Source: Caulobacter sp. RHG1
GTDB lineage: Bacteria; Pseudomonadota; Alphaproteobacteria; Caulobacterales; Caulobacteraceae
Reading direction: 5' to 3'
DNA length: 64,000 bases
NCBI RefSeq assembly: GCF_013181195.1
Contig: NZ_SMZP01000008.1
Span: forward strand, 186,001-250,000
Made by a program: the position numbers and the translations under genes. The notes below the pieces were generated by a model. The model saw nothing but the letters and a program-made list of their open reading frames with translations, ran no database searches and was not told the DNA's origin. This document shows positions 23,728-33,732 of this stretch, piece after piece. Every line of letters starts with the position of its first letter. Within the stretch, counting starts at the first letter, position 1.

Positions 23728-25836
23728 CTACACCATCCCGACGGTTTTGAGCCTGGCGCGCGGGTGGATCTCGTTCTGGCTCATCACCACGGTCTGGCCG
23801 CGGAAGCGTTCGATGATCGAGCGAACATAGGGGCGCACGCCGGGGCTGGTCAGCAGGACCGGAGCCTCGCCGGCCAGGGCGGCGCGTTCGAAGCTGTCGC
23901 GGACGCCGCGGATGAAGTCCTGCAGGCGCGAGGGCGGCAGGGCCAGCTGCTTGTCGTCGCCGGGGCCGATCAGGGCTTCGGCGAAGGCCTGCTCCCAGTC
24001 GGCCGACAGGGTGATGATCGGCAGGGCGCCGTCGTCGCCGCGGTTGGCCCAGCACAGCTGGCGGGCCAGGCGGGCGCGGACCTGCTCGACCAGCTGGGTC
24101 ACCGAAGCGGTGTGCGGGGCGGCCTCGCCGACGCCTTCCAGGATCTGCGGCAGGTCGCGGATCGAGACGCGCTCCTTCAGCAGCGACTGCAGCACGCGCT
24201 GGACGGTGGTGGCGGTGACCGTGCCCGGGATCAGGTCGGCGACCAGTTTCTGCTGCGCTTCGGGCAGTTCCTTCAGGAGCTTCTGGACCTCGGCGTAGGA
24301 CAGCAGGTCGGCCATGTTCTCCTTGAGGATCTCGGTCAGGTGCGTGGTCAGCACCGTGGCCGGGTCGACGACGGTATAGCCGCGGAAGGTGGCCTCTTCG
24401 CGCAGGTCGTCGGTGATCCAGGTGGCCGGCAGGCCGAAGGCGGGTTCGCGCACGTGCTCGCCGGGCAGCTCGACCTGGCCGCCGCGCGGGTCCATGGCCA
24501 TCAGGCTGCCCAGGCGCACCTCGCCTGCCCCGGCCTCCATCTCCTTGATGCGGATGGCGTAGCCCTGGTTGGACAGGCGCATATTATCCAGGATGCGAAC
24601 CGGCGGCATGATGAAGCCGAACTCGCCAGCCAGGGTCTTGCGCAGGGCGCGGATCTGGTCGGTCAGCTTGCGGCCGTCCAGGTCGTTGATCAGGGTCAGC
24701 AGGCCATAGCCCAGCTCGATCTTGACGTCGTCGATGGCCAGCGAGGCGCTGATCGGCTCTTCCTCGGCCTCGGCGGGCGCGCCCGCGGCGGCGTCCATGT
24801 CGGACAGGTCGATCGGCTTGGGCTTCTTGGCGTCCTGCACGCGCTTGTAGGCCAGGGCGCCGGCGCCGATGGCCAGGGCGGCGAACGGCAGGATCGGCAT
24901 GCCCGGGATCAGGGCGATGATGCCCGACGAGGCCGAGACCATGCCCAGGCCGGCCGGGTTCATGCCCAGCTGGGTCATCAGGGCCTTGTCGGCCGAGCCT
25001 TCGACGCCGGCCTTGGATACGACCATACCGGCGGCGATCGAGATGATCAGGGCCGGGATCTGGCTGACCAGGCCGTCGCCGATGGTCATGATGGTGTAGG
25101 AGGACGCGGCTTCCCCAATGGGGATCTTGTGCTGCACCACCCCGATGATGATGCCGCCGACGATGTTGATGCCGGTGATGATCAGGCCGGCGATCGCATC
25201 GCCCTTCACGAACTTGCTGGCGCCGTCCATGGCCCCGAAGAACGTGCTTTCCTGCTCCAGCTCCTTGCGGCGCAGCTTGGCCTGTTCCTGGTCGATCAGG
25301 CCGGTCGACAGGTCGGCGTCGATGGCCATCTGCTTGCCCGGCATGCTGTCCAGGGTGAAGCGGGCGGCGACTTCGGCGATGCGGCCCGAACCCTTGGTCA
25401 CGACCATGAAGTTCACCACCACCAGGATGATGAAGATGATCACGCCGATGACGAAGTTGCCCTGCATCATCAGGTGACCGAAGGCCTCGATGACCGCGCC
25501 GGCCCCGCCGGTGCCTTCCTGGCCGTGGCCCAGGATCAGACGGGTCGAGGCGACGTTCAGGCCCAGGCGATAAAGGGTCGCCACCAGCAGGACAGTCGGG
25601 AACGAGGTGAATTCCAGCGGGCGCTTGATCAGCACCGCGGTCATCAGGATCAGCACCGAGCCGGTCAGCGACACGGCCAGCAGCACGTCCAGCAGGACGG
25701 GCGGCACGGGCAGGATCAGCAGGACGATGATGCCGACGACGCCGATCGCCAGGCCCATTTCACCGCGCATGAAGCCGTCCAGCAGCGACTTGGCGCTGGG
25801 GACGGATCGAGCGGTCGGGGCGGCGGCGTCAGCCAT
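23728..25836 (-). CDS. flhA: Flagellar export gate protein FlhA
   Basis: The product has 702 residues: eight TM segments in the N-terminal ~330 residues (GLAIGVVGIIVLLILPVPPVLLDVLLAVSLTGSVLILM onward), the FHIPEP-type loop (VKGDAIAGLIITGINIVGGIIIGVVQHKIPIGEAASSY), and a large cytoplasmic domain ending SQNEIHPRARLKTVGMV. It forms the nonameric ring of the flagellar type III export apparatus. Length is normal. It lies downstream of flbD with 190 bp between, so it probably has its own promoter. In Caulobacter it is an early (CtrA-class) gene, historically flbF. Confidence 0.96.
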   Translation of the reverse strand: MADAAAPTARSVPSAKSLLDGFMRGEMGLAIGVVGIIVLLILPVPPVLLDVLLAVSLTGSVLILMTAVLIKRPLEFTSFPTVLLVATLYRLGLNVASTRLILGHGQEGTGGAGAVIEAFGHLMMQGNFVIGVIIFIILVVVNFMVVTKGSGRIAEVAARFTLDSMPGKQMAIDADLSTGLIDQEQAKLRRKELEQESTFFGAMDGASKFVKGDAIAGLIITGINIVGGIIIGVVQHKIPIGEAASSYTIMTIGDGLVSQIPALIISIAAGMVVSKAGVEGSADKALMTQLGMNPAGLGMVSASSGIIALIPGMPILPFAALAIGAGALAYKRVQDAKKPKPIDLSDMDAAAGAPAEAEEEPISASLAIDDVKIELGYGLLTLINDLDGRKLTDQIRALRKTLAGEFGFIMPPVRILDNMRLSNQGYAIRIKEMEAGAGEVRLGSLMAMDPRGGQVELPGEHVREPAFGLPATWITDDLREEATFRGYTVVDPATVLTTHLTEILKENMADLLSYAEVQKLLKELPEAQQKLVADLIPGTVTATTVQRVLQSLLKERVSIRDLPQILEGVGEAAPHTASVTQLVEQVRARLARQLCWANRGDDGALPIITLSADWEQAFAEALIGPGDDKQLALPPSRLQDFIRGVRDSFERAALAGEAPVLLTSPGVRPYVRSIIERFRGQTVVMSQNEIHPRARLKTVGMV

Positions 25837-25978
25837 GCGAAACCTTGGTGCCGTGGATGAAAAGCTGGACCAGCGCTTGGAGCGATTTGCCGCTGGCCGC
25901 CATCTCCTTAAAGAAAATTAGCCATGTTCGGCGCCGGACGGAGTGTCGCGGCGCCGCGACATGTTGGCCCAACCTTAT

Positions 25979-26016
25979 TGTCATCCCGGACGGCCAAAGG
26001 CCGATCCGGGATGACA
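25979..26016. repeat. Intergenic stem-loop (TGTCATCCCGGA type)
   Basis: TGTCATCCCGGA ... TCCGGGATGACA with an inner CGGCC-AAA-GGCCG hairpin. It lies 10 nt beyond the flbD stop codon, so it may act as a transcript end between flbD and flhA. It shares the TCATCCCG start with the 40119-40233 repeat. Confidence 0.85.
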
Positions 26017-26026
26017 GATTGAGGCA

Positions 26027-27400
<1,374 letters not shown>

Positions 27401-27424
27401 GGTTCTACTCCTTCAGACCCGGGC

Positions 27425-27757
27425 TTAGCCCTGGTCGCCGTCCTTGATGATTTCCGTCATGGTCACGCCCAGGCGCTCGTCGACGACGACGACCTCGCCC
27501 CGGGCGACCAGGCGGTTGTTGACGTAGATGTCGATCGCCTCGCCGACCTTTCGGTCCAGCTCCAGGATCGAGCCCTGGCCCAGCTGCAGCAGCTGCGCCA
27601 CCGACATGTTGGCGCGGCCCAGCACGGCCGAGATGTTGACCGGCACGTCGAAGACGGGCGCCAGGTCCGATGCGGTCTTGTCGCTCAGCTCGATCGGCAT
27701 TTCGGAGGCCAGCATCGAGCCGCCGAATTCGTCCAGGGTCAGATTGTCTTCGGCCAT
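27425..27757 (-). CDS. fliN: Flagellar motor switch protein FliN
   Basis: The product has 110 residues: an N-terminal tail, then VFDVPVNISAVLGRANMSVAQLLQLGQGSILELDRKVGEAIDIYVNNRLVARGEVVVVDERLGVTMTEIIKD. This is the SpoA/FliN-FliM C domain that forms the bottom of the C-ring. Position between flbE and flbD is the Caulobacter order; 15 nt and 24 nt spacers indicate one operon. Confidence 0.95.
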   Translation of the reverse strand: MAEDNLTLDEFGGSMLASEMPIELSDKTASDLAPVFDVPVNISAVLGRANMSVAQLLQLGQGSILELDRKVGEAIDIYVNNRLVARGEVVVVDERLGVTMTEIIKDGDQG

Positions 27758-27772
27758 CTCAGGTCAGCCTTT

Positions 27773-28411
27773 TCAAGAGAACATCGGTTCGGCGTGGAGA
27801 CCTTCGGCGGCGATGGCCGCTTCCAGCGCTTCGGCGACACGCAGGGCGGCGCCGTCGGGATCGAAGGCCGCACGCCCCTCGCCCCAGTCGAAAGTAAAGG
27901 CCGCGGGGACCATGGCGCCGTCGGCGCGGGCGACGATCTGGCCCTGGTAGCCGATCTGGGCCGCGACGTTCTCCAGCGCCAGCTGGGTGCGTTCCTCCAG
28001 CTCGGGCGACACGCGGACGAAGATGCGCGGCGCGGCCTCGACCTCGCGGGCCAGACCCTCGAGCGCGGCCATGACCGGGGCCTCGGGGAAATGGTGCAGG
28101 GCCGCGTCGGCGATCTTGCGGGCGCAGGCCAGGGCCAGCATCGCCGCGCCTTCGCGGTGTTCGTGAGCGACCTGGGACAGACCGCCGAACGCCTGCTGGA
28201 TCGCCTGGGCGACCTCGTTCAGGGCGTGGGCGGCTTCCTGTTCGGCGCGGGCCACGGCCGAGCGCTCGCCCTGGGCGTAGCCTTCGGCGCGCGCGGCCTC
28301 GACCTCTTCGATCGTGAAGGTCTTCTTGACCTTCGGCGGAGTGTACGCGACGCCGCCGCGGTCGTCGAAGACCGTGTCGAAGGCGAACTTGCGGTGGGGG
28401 GTGTCCATCAT
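27773..28411 (-). CDS. flbE: FliH-like flagellar protein FlbE
   Basis: The product has 212 residues: MMDTPHRKFAFDTVFDDRGGV, then a charged helical region with AAxxEGYAQGERSAVARAEQEAAHALNEVAQAIQQAF, the FliH-type helix. The C-terminal half (ALEGLAREVEAAPRIFVRVSPELEERTQLALENVAAQIG ... FTFDWGEGRAAFD) matches the FliH/YscL ATPase-regulator end domain. It holds the flagellar export ATPase FliI near the C-ring. The Caulobacter literature calls this position flbE. Spacers to fliG and fliN are 13 and 15 nt. Confidence 0.88.
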   Translation of the reverse strand: MMDTPHRKFAFDTVFDDRGGVAYTPPKVKKTFTIEEVEAARAEGYAQGERSAVARAEQEAAHALNEVAQAIQQAFGGLSQVAHEHREGAAMLALACARKIADAALHHFPEAPVMAALEGLAREVEAAPRIFVRVSPELEERTQLALENVAAQIGYQGQIVARADGAMVPAAFTFDWGEGRAAFDPDGAALRVAEALEAAIAAEGLHAEPMFS

Positions 28412-28424
28412 GATGTCATCTCCC

Positions 28425-29447
28425 TCAGTAGATCAGCTCGTCGTCGCCGCCGCTGCCGGCCAGCATGATTTCGCCCTTGGCGGCCAGGTCCTTGGCGACC
28501 TGGACCATGCCGACCTGGGCCGCATCGACGTCCTTCAGGCGCACGGGGCCCATGCTGTCCATGTCCTCGCGCATGATCTTGGCGGCGCGCTCGGACATGT
28601 TGGAGAAGAACATGTCGCGCAGCTTGTCCGAGGCGCCCTTCAGGGCCAGGGCCAGCTGTTCCTTCGGCGTGCCGCGCAGCAGGGTCTGGATGCCGCCCGG
28701 GTCCAGCTTCGAAAGGTCTTCGAAGACGAACATCAGGGCGCGGATCCGCTCGGCGGCTTCGCGGTTGCGCTCTTCCAGCGCGGCGATGAAGCGGGCCTCG
28801 GTCTGGCGGTCGAAGTTGTTGAAGATCTCGGCCATCATCTCGTGGCTGTCGCGCTTGGACGTGCGCGCCAGGTTCGACATGAATTCGGTGCGCAGGGTCA
28901 TCTCGATCTTGTCGAGGATCTCGCGCTGCACCGGCTCCATCCGCAGCATGCGGGTGACGCATTCCAGGGCGAAGTCTTCCGGCAGGCAGGCCAGCACGCG
29001 GGCGGCGTGGTCGCTCTTCACCTTGGACAGCACCACGGCGACGGTCTGCGGATATTCGTTCTTCAGATAGTTGGCGAGCACCGCCTCGTTCACGTTGCCC
29101 AGCTTGTCCCACATGGTTCGACCCGCCGGACCGCGGATCTCTTCCATCAGCTGGTCGACCTTGTCCTGCGGCATGAACGACGCCAGCAGGCGCTGGGTCT
29201 GCTCGTAGGAGCCCATGATCGCGCCGGTCGAGCTCATGCCCGAGACAAACTCGACCAGCAGGTCTTCCACGACCGAGGCCGAGACCGTGCCCAGGCCGGC
29301 CATGGCCTGGGAGACTTCCTTGATTTCCTCGTCGTCCAGAGCTTCCCAGATCTTGGTGTGCTCTTCACCCAGGGCGAGCAGCACGATCGCGGCCTTTTCG
29401 GGCCCCGAAAGCTTGGTGACGTCGTTGACCGCGACTTTCATGGCCAT
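28425..29447 (-). CDS. fliG: Flagellar motor switch protein FliG
   Basis: The product has 340 residues: LSGPEKAAIVLLALGEEHTKIWEALDDEEIKEVSQAMAGLG (FliG_N), the middle domain HPQT-like motif replaced by NEYPQTVAVVLSKVKSDHAARVLACLPEDF, and the C-terminal torque helix region FVFEDLSKLDPGGIQTLLRG..LALALKGASDKLRDMFFSNMSERAAKIMREDMDSMGPVRLKDV, where charged residues contact the stator. The ATG at 29447 shares bases with the fliF stop (ATGA); MKVAVND six nt later is an alternative start. Confidence 0.96.
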   Translation of the reverse strand: MAMKVAVNDVTKLSGPEKAAIVLLALGEEHTKIWEALDDEEIKEVSQAMAGLGTVSASVVEDLLVEFVSGMSSTGAIMGSYEQTQRLLASFMPQDKVDQLMEEIRGPAGRTMWDKLGNVNEAVLANYLKNEYPQTVAVVLSKVKSDHAARVLACLPEDFALECVTRMLRMEPVQREILDKIEMTLRTEFMSNLARTSKRDSHEMMAEIFNNFDRQTEARFIAALEERNREAAERIRALMFVFEDLSKLDPGGIQTLLRGTPKEQLALALKGASDKLRDMFFSNMSERAAKIMREDMDSMGPVRLKDVDAAQVGMVQVAKDLAAKGEIMLAGSGGDDELIY

Positions 29448-31102
29448 CAGGTCGACTCGTGCAGCCAGTTACGCAGGATCGCGACGGACTCTTCGGGGTG
29501 CTTTTCGACGAACTCCGAAACCCGCTTGATCGACGAGGCCTTAACCTGACCCTCGATCTTGGCGATGTCGATACGCTGATCGATGTCGCTGGCCGGACCG
29601 GCGATGGCCATCGGCTCGCCCGACTGGTCGACGACGACCTGCTGCTGGGTGCCGTCCGACAGGGTGACCAGGCGGGTCACCGGCTGGCCGGGGCCGGCCA
29701 GGGCCAGCTGGGCGGGGGCGGGCGACGTCAGGTTCTTGATGAACGGGCGGACGGCGAACAGCAGGACCAGCAGGGCCACGACGCCCAGGATGCCCAGTTC
29801 GGCGAAGCGCATGATGTCGTTCTTGTCGAAGCCCGACAGCAGGCCCTGCTTCTCCAGGCCCTGGTCCTCGGGCTGCGGGAACTTGATGTTGGTGACCTTG
29901 ACCTGGTCGCCGCGGGCCGCGTCGAAGCCGACGGCGGTCTTCACCAGCTCTTCGATCTGGGCGATCTCCTCGGCGGTGCGCGGGGTGTAGGCGCCCGGCT
30001 TGCCGTCCTTGCCCATCGGGGCGGTGATCCCGTCGATAGCCACGGCGACGGCGACCTTGCGGACGGTGCCCGGCTCCTGGACGGTGGTCTTCACCGACTT
30101 GGAGATCTCGTAGTTGGTGACGCTCTCGTTGGCGTTCGACCGCGAGCCCAGTTGCTGGAAGCCGGGGTTGGCGGCCTGGCCGGGGACGTTGGCGGTGGCG
30201 GTGACGCCCGAGGTGTCGTCGTTCTTGGTTTCGCTGTTGCCCGACTCGTTGGTGCTTTCCGAGCGGATGACCTGGCCATCCGGATCGAAGCGCTCTTCCT
30301 GGGTCGTGATGCGGTCCAGGTTGATGTCGGCGGTGACGTTGACGCGGGCCTTGCCGGCGCCCAGGACGCCCTCGACCATGTCCTTGACGGTCTTGGCGAT
30401 GCGGGCCTCGGCCTCGGTCTTGCGGTCCTGGGCCAGCTTGCCGGCCATGCTCTCGTCGCTGGGGGCCGACAGGGTCTTGCCGTGCTGGTCGATGATGGCG
30501 ACCTTCTCGGCCTTCATGTTCGGGACCGACGAGGACACCAGGTTCTGGATGGCGCGGACCATGTCGGTCGACGGCTCGCGGGCGCCGACACCGATGGTCA
30601 CGGCGGCCGAGGGTTGTTCGGCGTCTTCCTCGAACAGCTGGCGCTTGGGCAGCACCAGGTGGACGCGGACGCTGTTGACGCCCTGCATGGCCTTGATGGT
30701 GCGTTCCAGTTCGCCCTGCAGGGCGCGCTGGCGGTTCAGCTGCTGGACGAAGTCGGTCTGGCCCAGGGCGCTGGAGCTGTCGAAGATTTCGTAGCCGATG
30801 TTGCCCGAGCTCACGAGGCCCTTGCCGGCGATCATCAGGCGGGCGCTGGCGACCTTGTCGCGCGGCACCATGATGGTCGAGCCGTCGCCCTTGGCTTGGT
30901 AGGGGATCTTGGCCTGGTCGAGGGCCGCGGTGACTTCCGAGGCTTCCTTCAGGTCCAGGTTGGAATACAGCAGTTCCTGGGGCTCCTTGCCCATGAACAT
31001 GACCAGGGCCACCAGCACGGCGACAACGCCGGCGCCGACGCCGAGCATCGCGGCCAGACGGCCAACGCCAAACTGCTTGATCGAACCCAGAAAGCTTTCC
31101 AA
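29447..31102 (-). CDS. fliF: Flagellar MS-ring protein FliF, TTG start
   Basis: The product has 551 residues. TM1 spans about 17-38 (MLGVGAGVVAVLVALVMF). The YscJ/FliF periplasmic domain is KEPQELLYSNLDLKEASEVTAALDQAKIPYQAKGDGSTIMVPRDKVASARLMIAGKGL. A second ring-building motif region follows, then TM2 about 440-460 (LGILGVVALLVLLFAVRPF) and the C-terminal FliG-binding tail (VKASSIKRVSEFVEKHPEESVAILRNWLHES). The start is TTG at 31100-31102 with GGTGAGG before it; no ATG is available nearby. It is first gene of the operon, with a CtrA-box-like sequence ~75 nt upstream. Confidence 0.95.
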   Translation of the reverse strand: MESFLGSIKQFGVGRLAAMLGVGAGVVAVLVALVMFMGKEPQELLYSNLDLKEASEVTAALDQAKIPYQAKGDGSTIMVPRDKVASARLMIAGKGLVSSGNIGYEIFDSSSALGQTDFVQQLNRQRALQGELERTIKAMQGVNSVRVHLVLPKRQLFEEDAEQPSAAVTIGVGAREPSTDMVRAIQNLVSSSVPNMKAEKVAIIDQHGKTLSAPSDESMAGKLAQDRKTEAEARIAKTVKDMVEGVLGAGKARVNVTADINLDRITTQEERFDPDGQVIRSESTNESGNSETKNDDTSGVTATANVPGQAANPGFQQLGSRSNANESVTNYEISKSVKTTVQEPGTVRKVAVAVAIDGITAPMGKDGKPGAYTPRTAEEIAQIEELVKTAVGFDAARGDQVKVTNIKFPQPEDQGLEKQGLLSGFDKNDIMRFAELGILGVVALLVLLFAVRPFIKNLTSPAPAQLALAGPGQPVTRLVTLSDGTQQQVVVDQSGEPMAIAGPASDIDQRIDIAKIEGQVKASSIKRVSEFVEKHPEESVAILRNWLHEST

Positions 31103-31174
31103 GCCTCACCCCTGCATCTGCCGACGAAGCGGGGAGAGCCGCCCGTCGGTAGGCAGGATTTACCCAGTGCAAGG

Positions 31175-31189
31175 TAAACGAGCCGTTTA
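31175..31189 (-). promoter_or_regulatory. CtrA-box-like motif upstream of fliF
   Basis: On the minus strand TAAA-CGGCTCG-TTTA, i.e. the Caulobacter CtrA pattern TTAA-N7-TTAA with one mismatch per half and exact 7-nt spacing, ~75 nt before the fliF TTG. The fliF promoter of C. crescentus is a known CtrA target, which supports the call. Confidence 0.6.
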
Positions 31190-31230
31190 TATTTGGGTCT
31201 GGAAGGGGGCGCGGATGGCGCCAAAACGTC

Positions 31231-31259
31231 GCGGCCGCCCCCTTTCGGGAGCGGCCGCT
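31231..31259 (-). terminator. Terminator downstream of sciP
   Basis: Minus-strand stem GCGGCCGCTCCC / GGGGGCGGCCGC with a GAAA-type loop, followed by GACGTTTTGG. It lies ~90 nt after the sciP stop and upstream of the fliF promoter, so it should insulate fliF from sciP transcription. Confidence 0.6.
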
Positions 31260-31346
31260 GAACGTCTTCAAACCCTTTTGGCGCAAGGCCTAGAGGGGAT
31301 TTTGAAGCTTCGGGAGCGAGCCAAGAGGTCGCACCCCGAAGAGGTC

Positions 31347-31628
31347 TTAACGGTACTGCTGGATCCGAGTGGTCCGCAGGCCCGCCAGGCCGTGTCGATC
31401 GATCGATTGCTGCCAGGCGAGGAATTCCTCGTTGGTCAGCTTGTAACGATCGCAAGCCTCGTCGAGCGAGAGGAGACCCCCGCGGACGGCGGCCACGACC
31501 TCGGCCTTGCGGCGGATGACCCAACGCTGGGTCTCCGGCGGCGGCAGATCGGACAGGGTCAGAGGCGCACCGGTCGGACCGATAACGTACTTTTCACCCC
31601 GGCTGTTCGTGCGCTGCTGTTGCAACAT
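31347..31628 (-). CDS. sciP: CtrA inhibitor SciP (DUF1153)
   Basis: The product has 93 residues: MLQQQRTNSRGEKYVIGPTGAPLTLSDLPPPETQRWVIRRKAEVVAAVRGGLLSLDEACDRYKLTNEEFLAWQQSIDRHGLAGLRTTRIQQYR. This is the DUF1153/SciP family, a small helix-turn-helix protein (ALSLDEAC.RY.LT.EEF.AW) that binds CtrA and blocks its promoter activity in the Caulobacter cell cycle. The ATG at 31628 is chosen by family length; a TTG 21 nt upstream is possible. It sits between flgE and fliF. Confidence 0.95.
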   Translation of the reverse strand: MLQQQRTNSRGEKYVIGPTGAPLTLSDLPPPETQRWVIRRKAEVVAAVRGGLLSLDEACDRYKLTNEEFLAWQQSIDRHGLAGLRTTRIQQYR

Positions 31629-31781
31629 GGCTTTACGCCTTTCCCACAACCATCACTGTTGAGAGCTCACTATAGGCGCCGCGCAATAACAGCGGCTTAA
31701 TTCCAATAGTAAAGATCCTCTAAACAGGCGGCCCTATCCAGTACTCGAAAGTGTATCGAACTGACACACAAGAATTAAACA

Positions 31782-31804
31782 GCGTTAATCCCTAGGATTA
31801 GCGC
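31782..31804 (-). terminator. Hairpin overlapping flgE stop codon, probable terminator
   Basis: 10-bp stem GCGTTAATCC / GGATTAGCGC (one G-T pair), 3-nt loop, embedded over the flgE TAA. On the minus strand it is followed by the T-rich GTTTAATTCTTG. Weak U-tract, so moderate support. Confidence 0.45.
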
Positions 31805-33606
31805 TTAATATTCAGAAGCTCTTCCAGCATCTGATCTGCAGTCGTGATGATTTTCGACGAAGCAGAGTAAGCACGTTGCGTCGTAATCAGGCCCGTGAAC
31901 TCGGTCGACAGGTCCACCGTCGAAGCTTCCAGCGTCGAAGGGGCCAGCGAACCGGCGCCGCCCTGGCCCGGAGGCTTCAGGCTGTAGGTGCCGCTTTCGT
32001 TGGTGACGCGGTAAGCATTGCCGTTGACGCCCTTCAGGCCGTTCGGATTGCTGAAGGTGGCCACGGCCACCTGGGCGATCCGGCGGGTGACGCCGTTGTC
32101 GAAGATGGCCGAGACGTAGCCGTCGGTGTCGACTTCGATGTTGGTCAGGTTACCGAAGGCCGTACCGTTGGTGTTGACCGACTGGACGACCGACTGGCTG
32201 TTGTACTGGGTCAGACCGCCGGCGGCGCTGGCCAGGTCGACCTGGACGTCCTGGGTGTCGATGCCCAGGCCCTTGGCCCAGACCGGCGGCTGCGGCAGCT
32301 GCGCGGCCGGCGGGGCCGGCTGGGTGACCAGCGGCGTGCCCGACGCCTGGATGTTGATCGCGGTCGGCGTGCCCGTGAACAGGTTGCCCGTGCTCATCAG
32401 CTTGCCGTCGGTGGTGAACTTGACGATGCCCGTGCTGATCAGGCCATTGGCGTTGTTCTCCAGGTCGCCCGGCTGAGCGCGCAGTTCGGCATACCACTCG
32501 TTGGGGCCCGGGGCCTTCAGCAGCGACATGGTGACCGTGCGCTGGCCGCCCTTGGAGTCCGACAGCGGGATCTGGATCTCGAAGTCGGGCTTGACGCCTT
32601 GCGGCTTGGTCGTGGTGTCCTTGGTCGCCTGACGCAGGGCGTAGGTCGACATCGAGTTGGCGGCCGGATCGTACAGCGCGCCCTTGTTGACTTCGTCGGC
32701 GTCGGTGGCCGGGGCCGCAGCGCCGGTGGTGATGCCCAGGTCGGCCAGATCGACGGTGGTGCCGGCGGCGATCTCGACGTCGTTGAGCGAACCCGTGGCG
32801 GTGCCGCCCGGATAGGTCAGGGTCGAGCTGGCGATGGCGCCGGTGGTCGGATCGTAGCCGACGGTGCCCGAGATCTTGACGACGCCGTTCTCGCGGATCT
32901 CGACGTCGAACTTGTTATAGGCCGGCGTGCCCTGCGGGTTGGCGACGCCGGTCGACTTATAGGTCACGTCGTAGTTGTGGGTGGCCAGGGTCGAGTCCGG
33001 CACGGCGGTCTTCGACGGGGCGCCGGCGGTGCCGACCTTGTACGAGACGTTGGCGGCGACCGGCTGCTCGGAGCGCAGGTTGGCGTTGACGCCGACGCGG
33101 GTGGTGCGCTCGGCCGTGCCGCCGACGGTGCCGACATTGATCGCCGACAGCTGCATCAGGTCCGACGGGTCGGGCGTGATGATGCCGCTGACCGGATCGG
33201 CCAGCCAGCCTTGCAGATAGAGGCCGGCGTCGTTCTTCAGATAGCCCAGGCTGTCCAGCTGAAACGAGCCGGCGCGGGTGAACGAGCGGGTGTCCGACGA
33301 GGTCAGGCCTTCCGGCTTTTCCGTGGCGACGAAGAAGCCCGAGCCCGAGATCGACAGGTCCAGGTTCGACGTGGTCGACTGGTTCAGGCCCTGCTGGCTG
33401 ACGAACTGGTGGGTCTGGGCCTTCACGCCGCCGGCGCTGTAGGCGGTGTTCTTGCTGCCGCCGGTGACCAAGGTCGAGAAGTTGGCGGTCGAACGCTTGT
33501 AGCCGACGGTGTTGACGTTGGCGATATTGTCCGAGATCGCGGCCAGGGCCGACGAGTTGGCGATCAGGCCCGAGACGCCCGAGAGCATGGCGCTGTTGAT
33601 GCTCAT
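31798..33606 (-). CDS. flgE: Flagellar hook protein FlgE
   Basis: The product has 602 residues. N-terminal rod/hook motif MSINSAMLSGVSGLIANSSALAAISDNIANVNTVGYKRSTANF; FSQQGLNQSTTSNLDLSISGSGFFVA-like D1 strand (read VSQQGLNQSTTSNLDLSISGSGFF); C-terminal helix STEFTGLITTQRAYSASSKIITTADQMLEELLNIKR. It polymerises into the hook. Length fits the long Caulobacter hook protein (~590). It is third gene of the fliK-flgD-flgE hook operon, 126 bp after flgD; the gap contains a GGAAGAC..GTCTTCC palindrome. Confidence 0.96.
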   Translation of the reverse strand: MSINSAMLSGVSGLIANSSALAAISDNIANVNTVGYKRSTANFSTLVTGGSKNTAYSAGGVKAQTHQFVSQQGLNQSTTSNLDLSISGSGFFVATEKPEGLTSSDTRSFTRAGSFQLDSLGYLKNDAGLYLQGWLADPVSGIITPDPSDLMQLSAINVGTVGGTAERTTRVGVNANLRSEQPVAANVSYKVGTAGAPSKTAVPDSTLATHNYDVTYKSTGVANPQGTPAYNKFDVEIRENGVVKISGTVGYDPTTGAIASSTLTYPGGTATGSLNDVEIAAGTTVDLADLGITTGAAAPATDADEVNKGALYDPAANSMSTYALRQATKDTTTKPQGVKPDFEIQIPLSDSKGGQRTVTMSLLKAPGPNEWYAELRAQPGDLENNANGLISTGIVKFTTDGKLMSTGNLFTGTPTAINIQASGTPLVTQPAPPAAQLPQPPVWAKGLGIDTQDVQVDLASAAGGLTQYNSQSVVQSVNTNGTAFGNLTNIEVDTDGYVSAIFDNGVTRRIAQVAVATFSNPNGLKGVNGNAYRVTNESGTYSLKPPGQGGAGSLAPSTLEASTVDLSTEFTGLITTQRAYSASSKIITTADQMLEELLNIKR

Positions 33607-33732
33607 GACTGAATTCCTGCTTCTAAATGGGGTTCGAAGGGTTCAGCGCTGTTTGCGTTTGGGTCCGGGGGAAGACCGTCTTCCGGGGGACCGCGTCGGC
33701 GTCATTCTGACGCCCGTTCGATAGGAATTGGA

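Noticed and set aside
22229..24055. 608-codon minus-strand frame overlapping the PDZ kinase
   Set aside because: Arg/Gly/Pro-rich out-of-frame reading of the kinase gene; no start or ribosome site in a sensible place.
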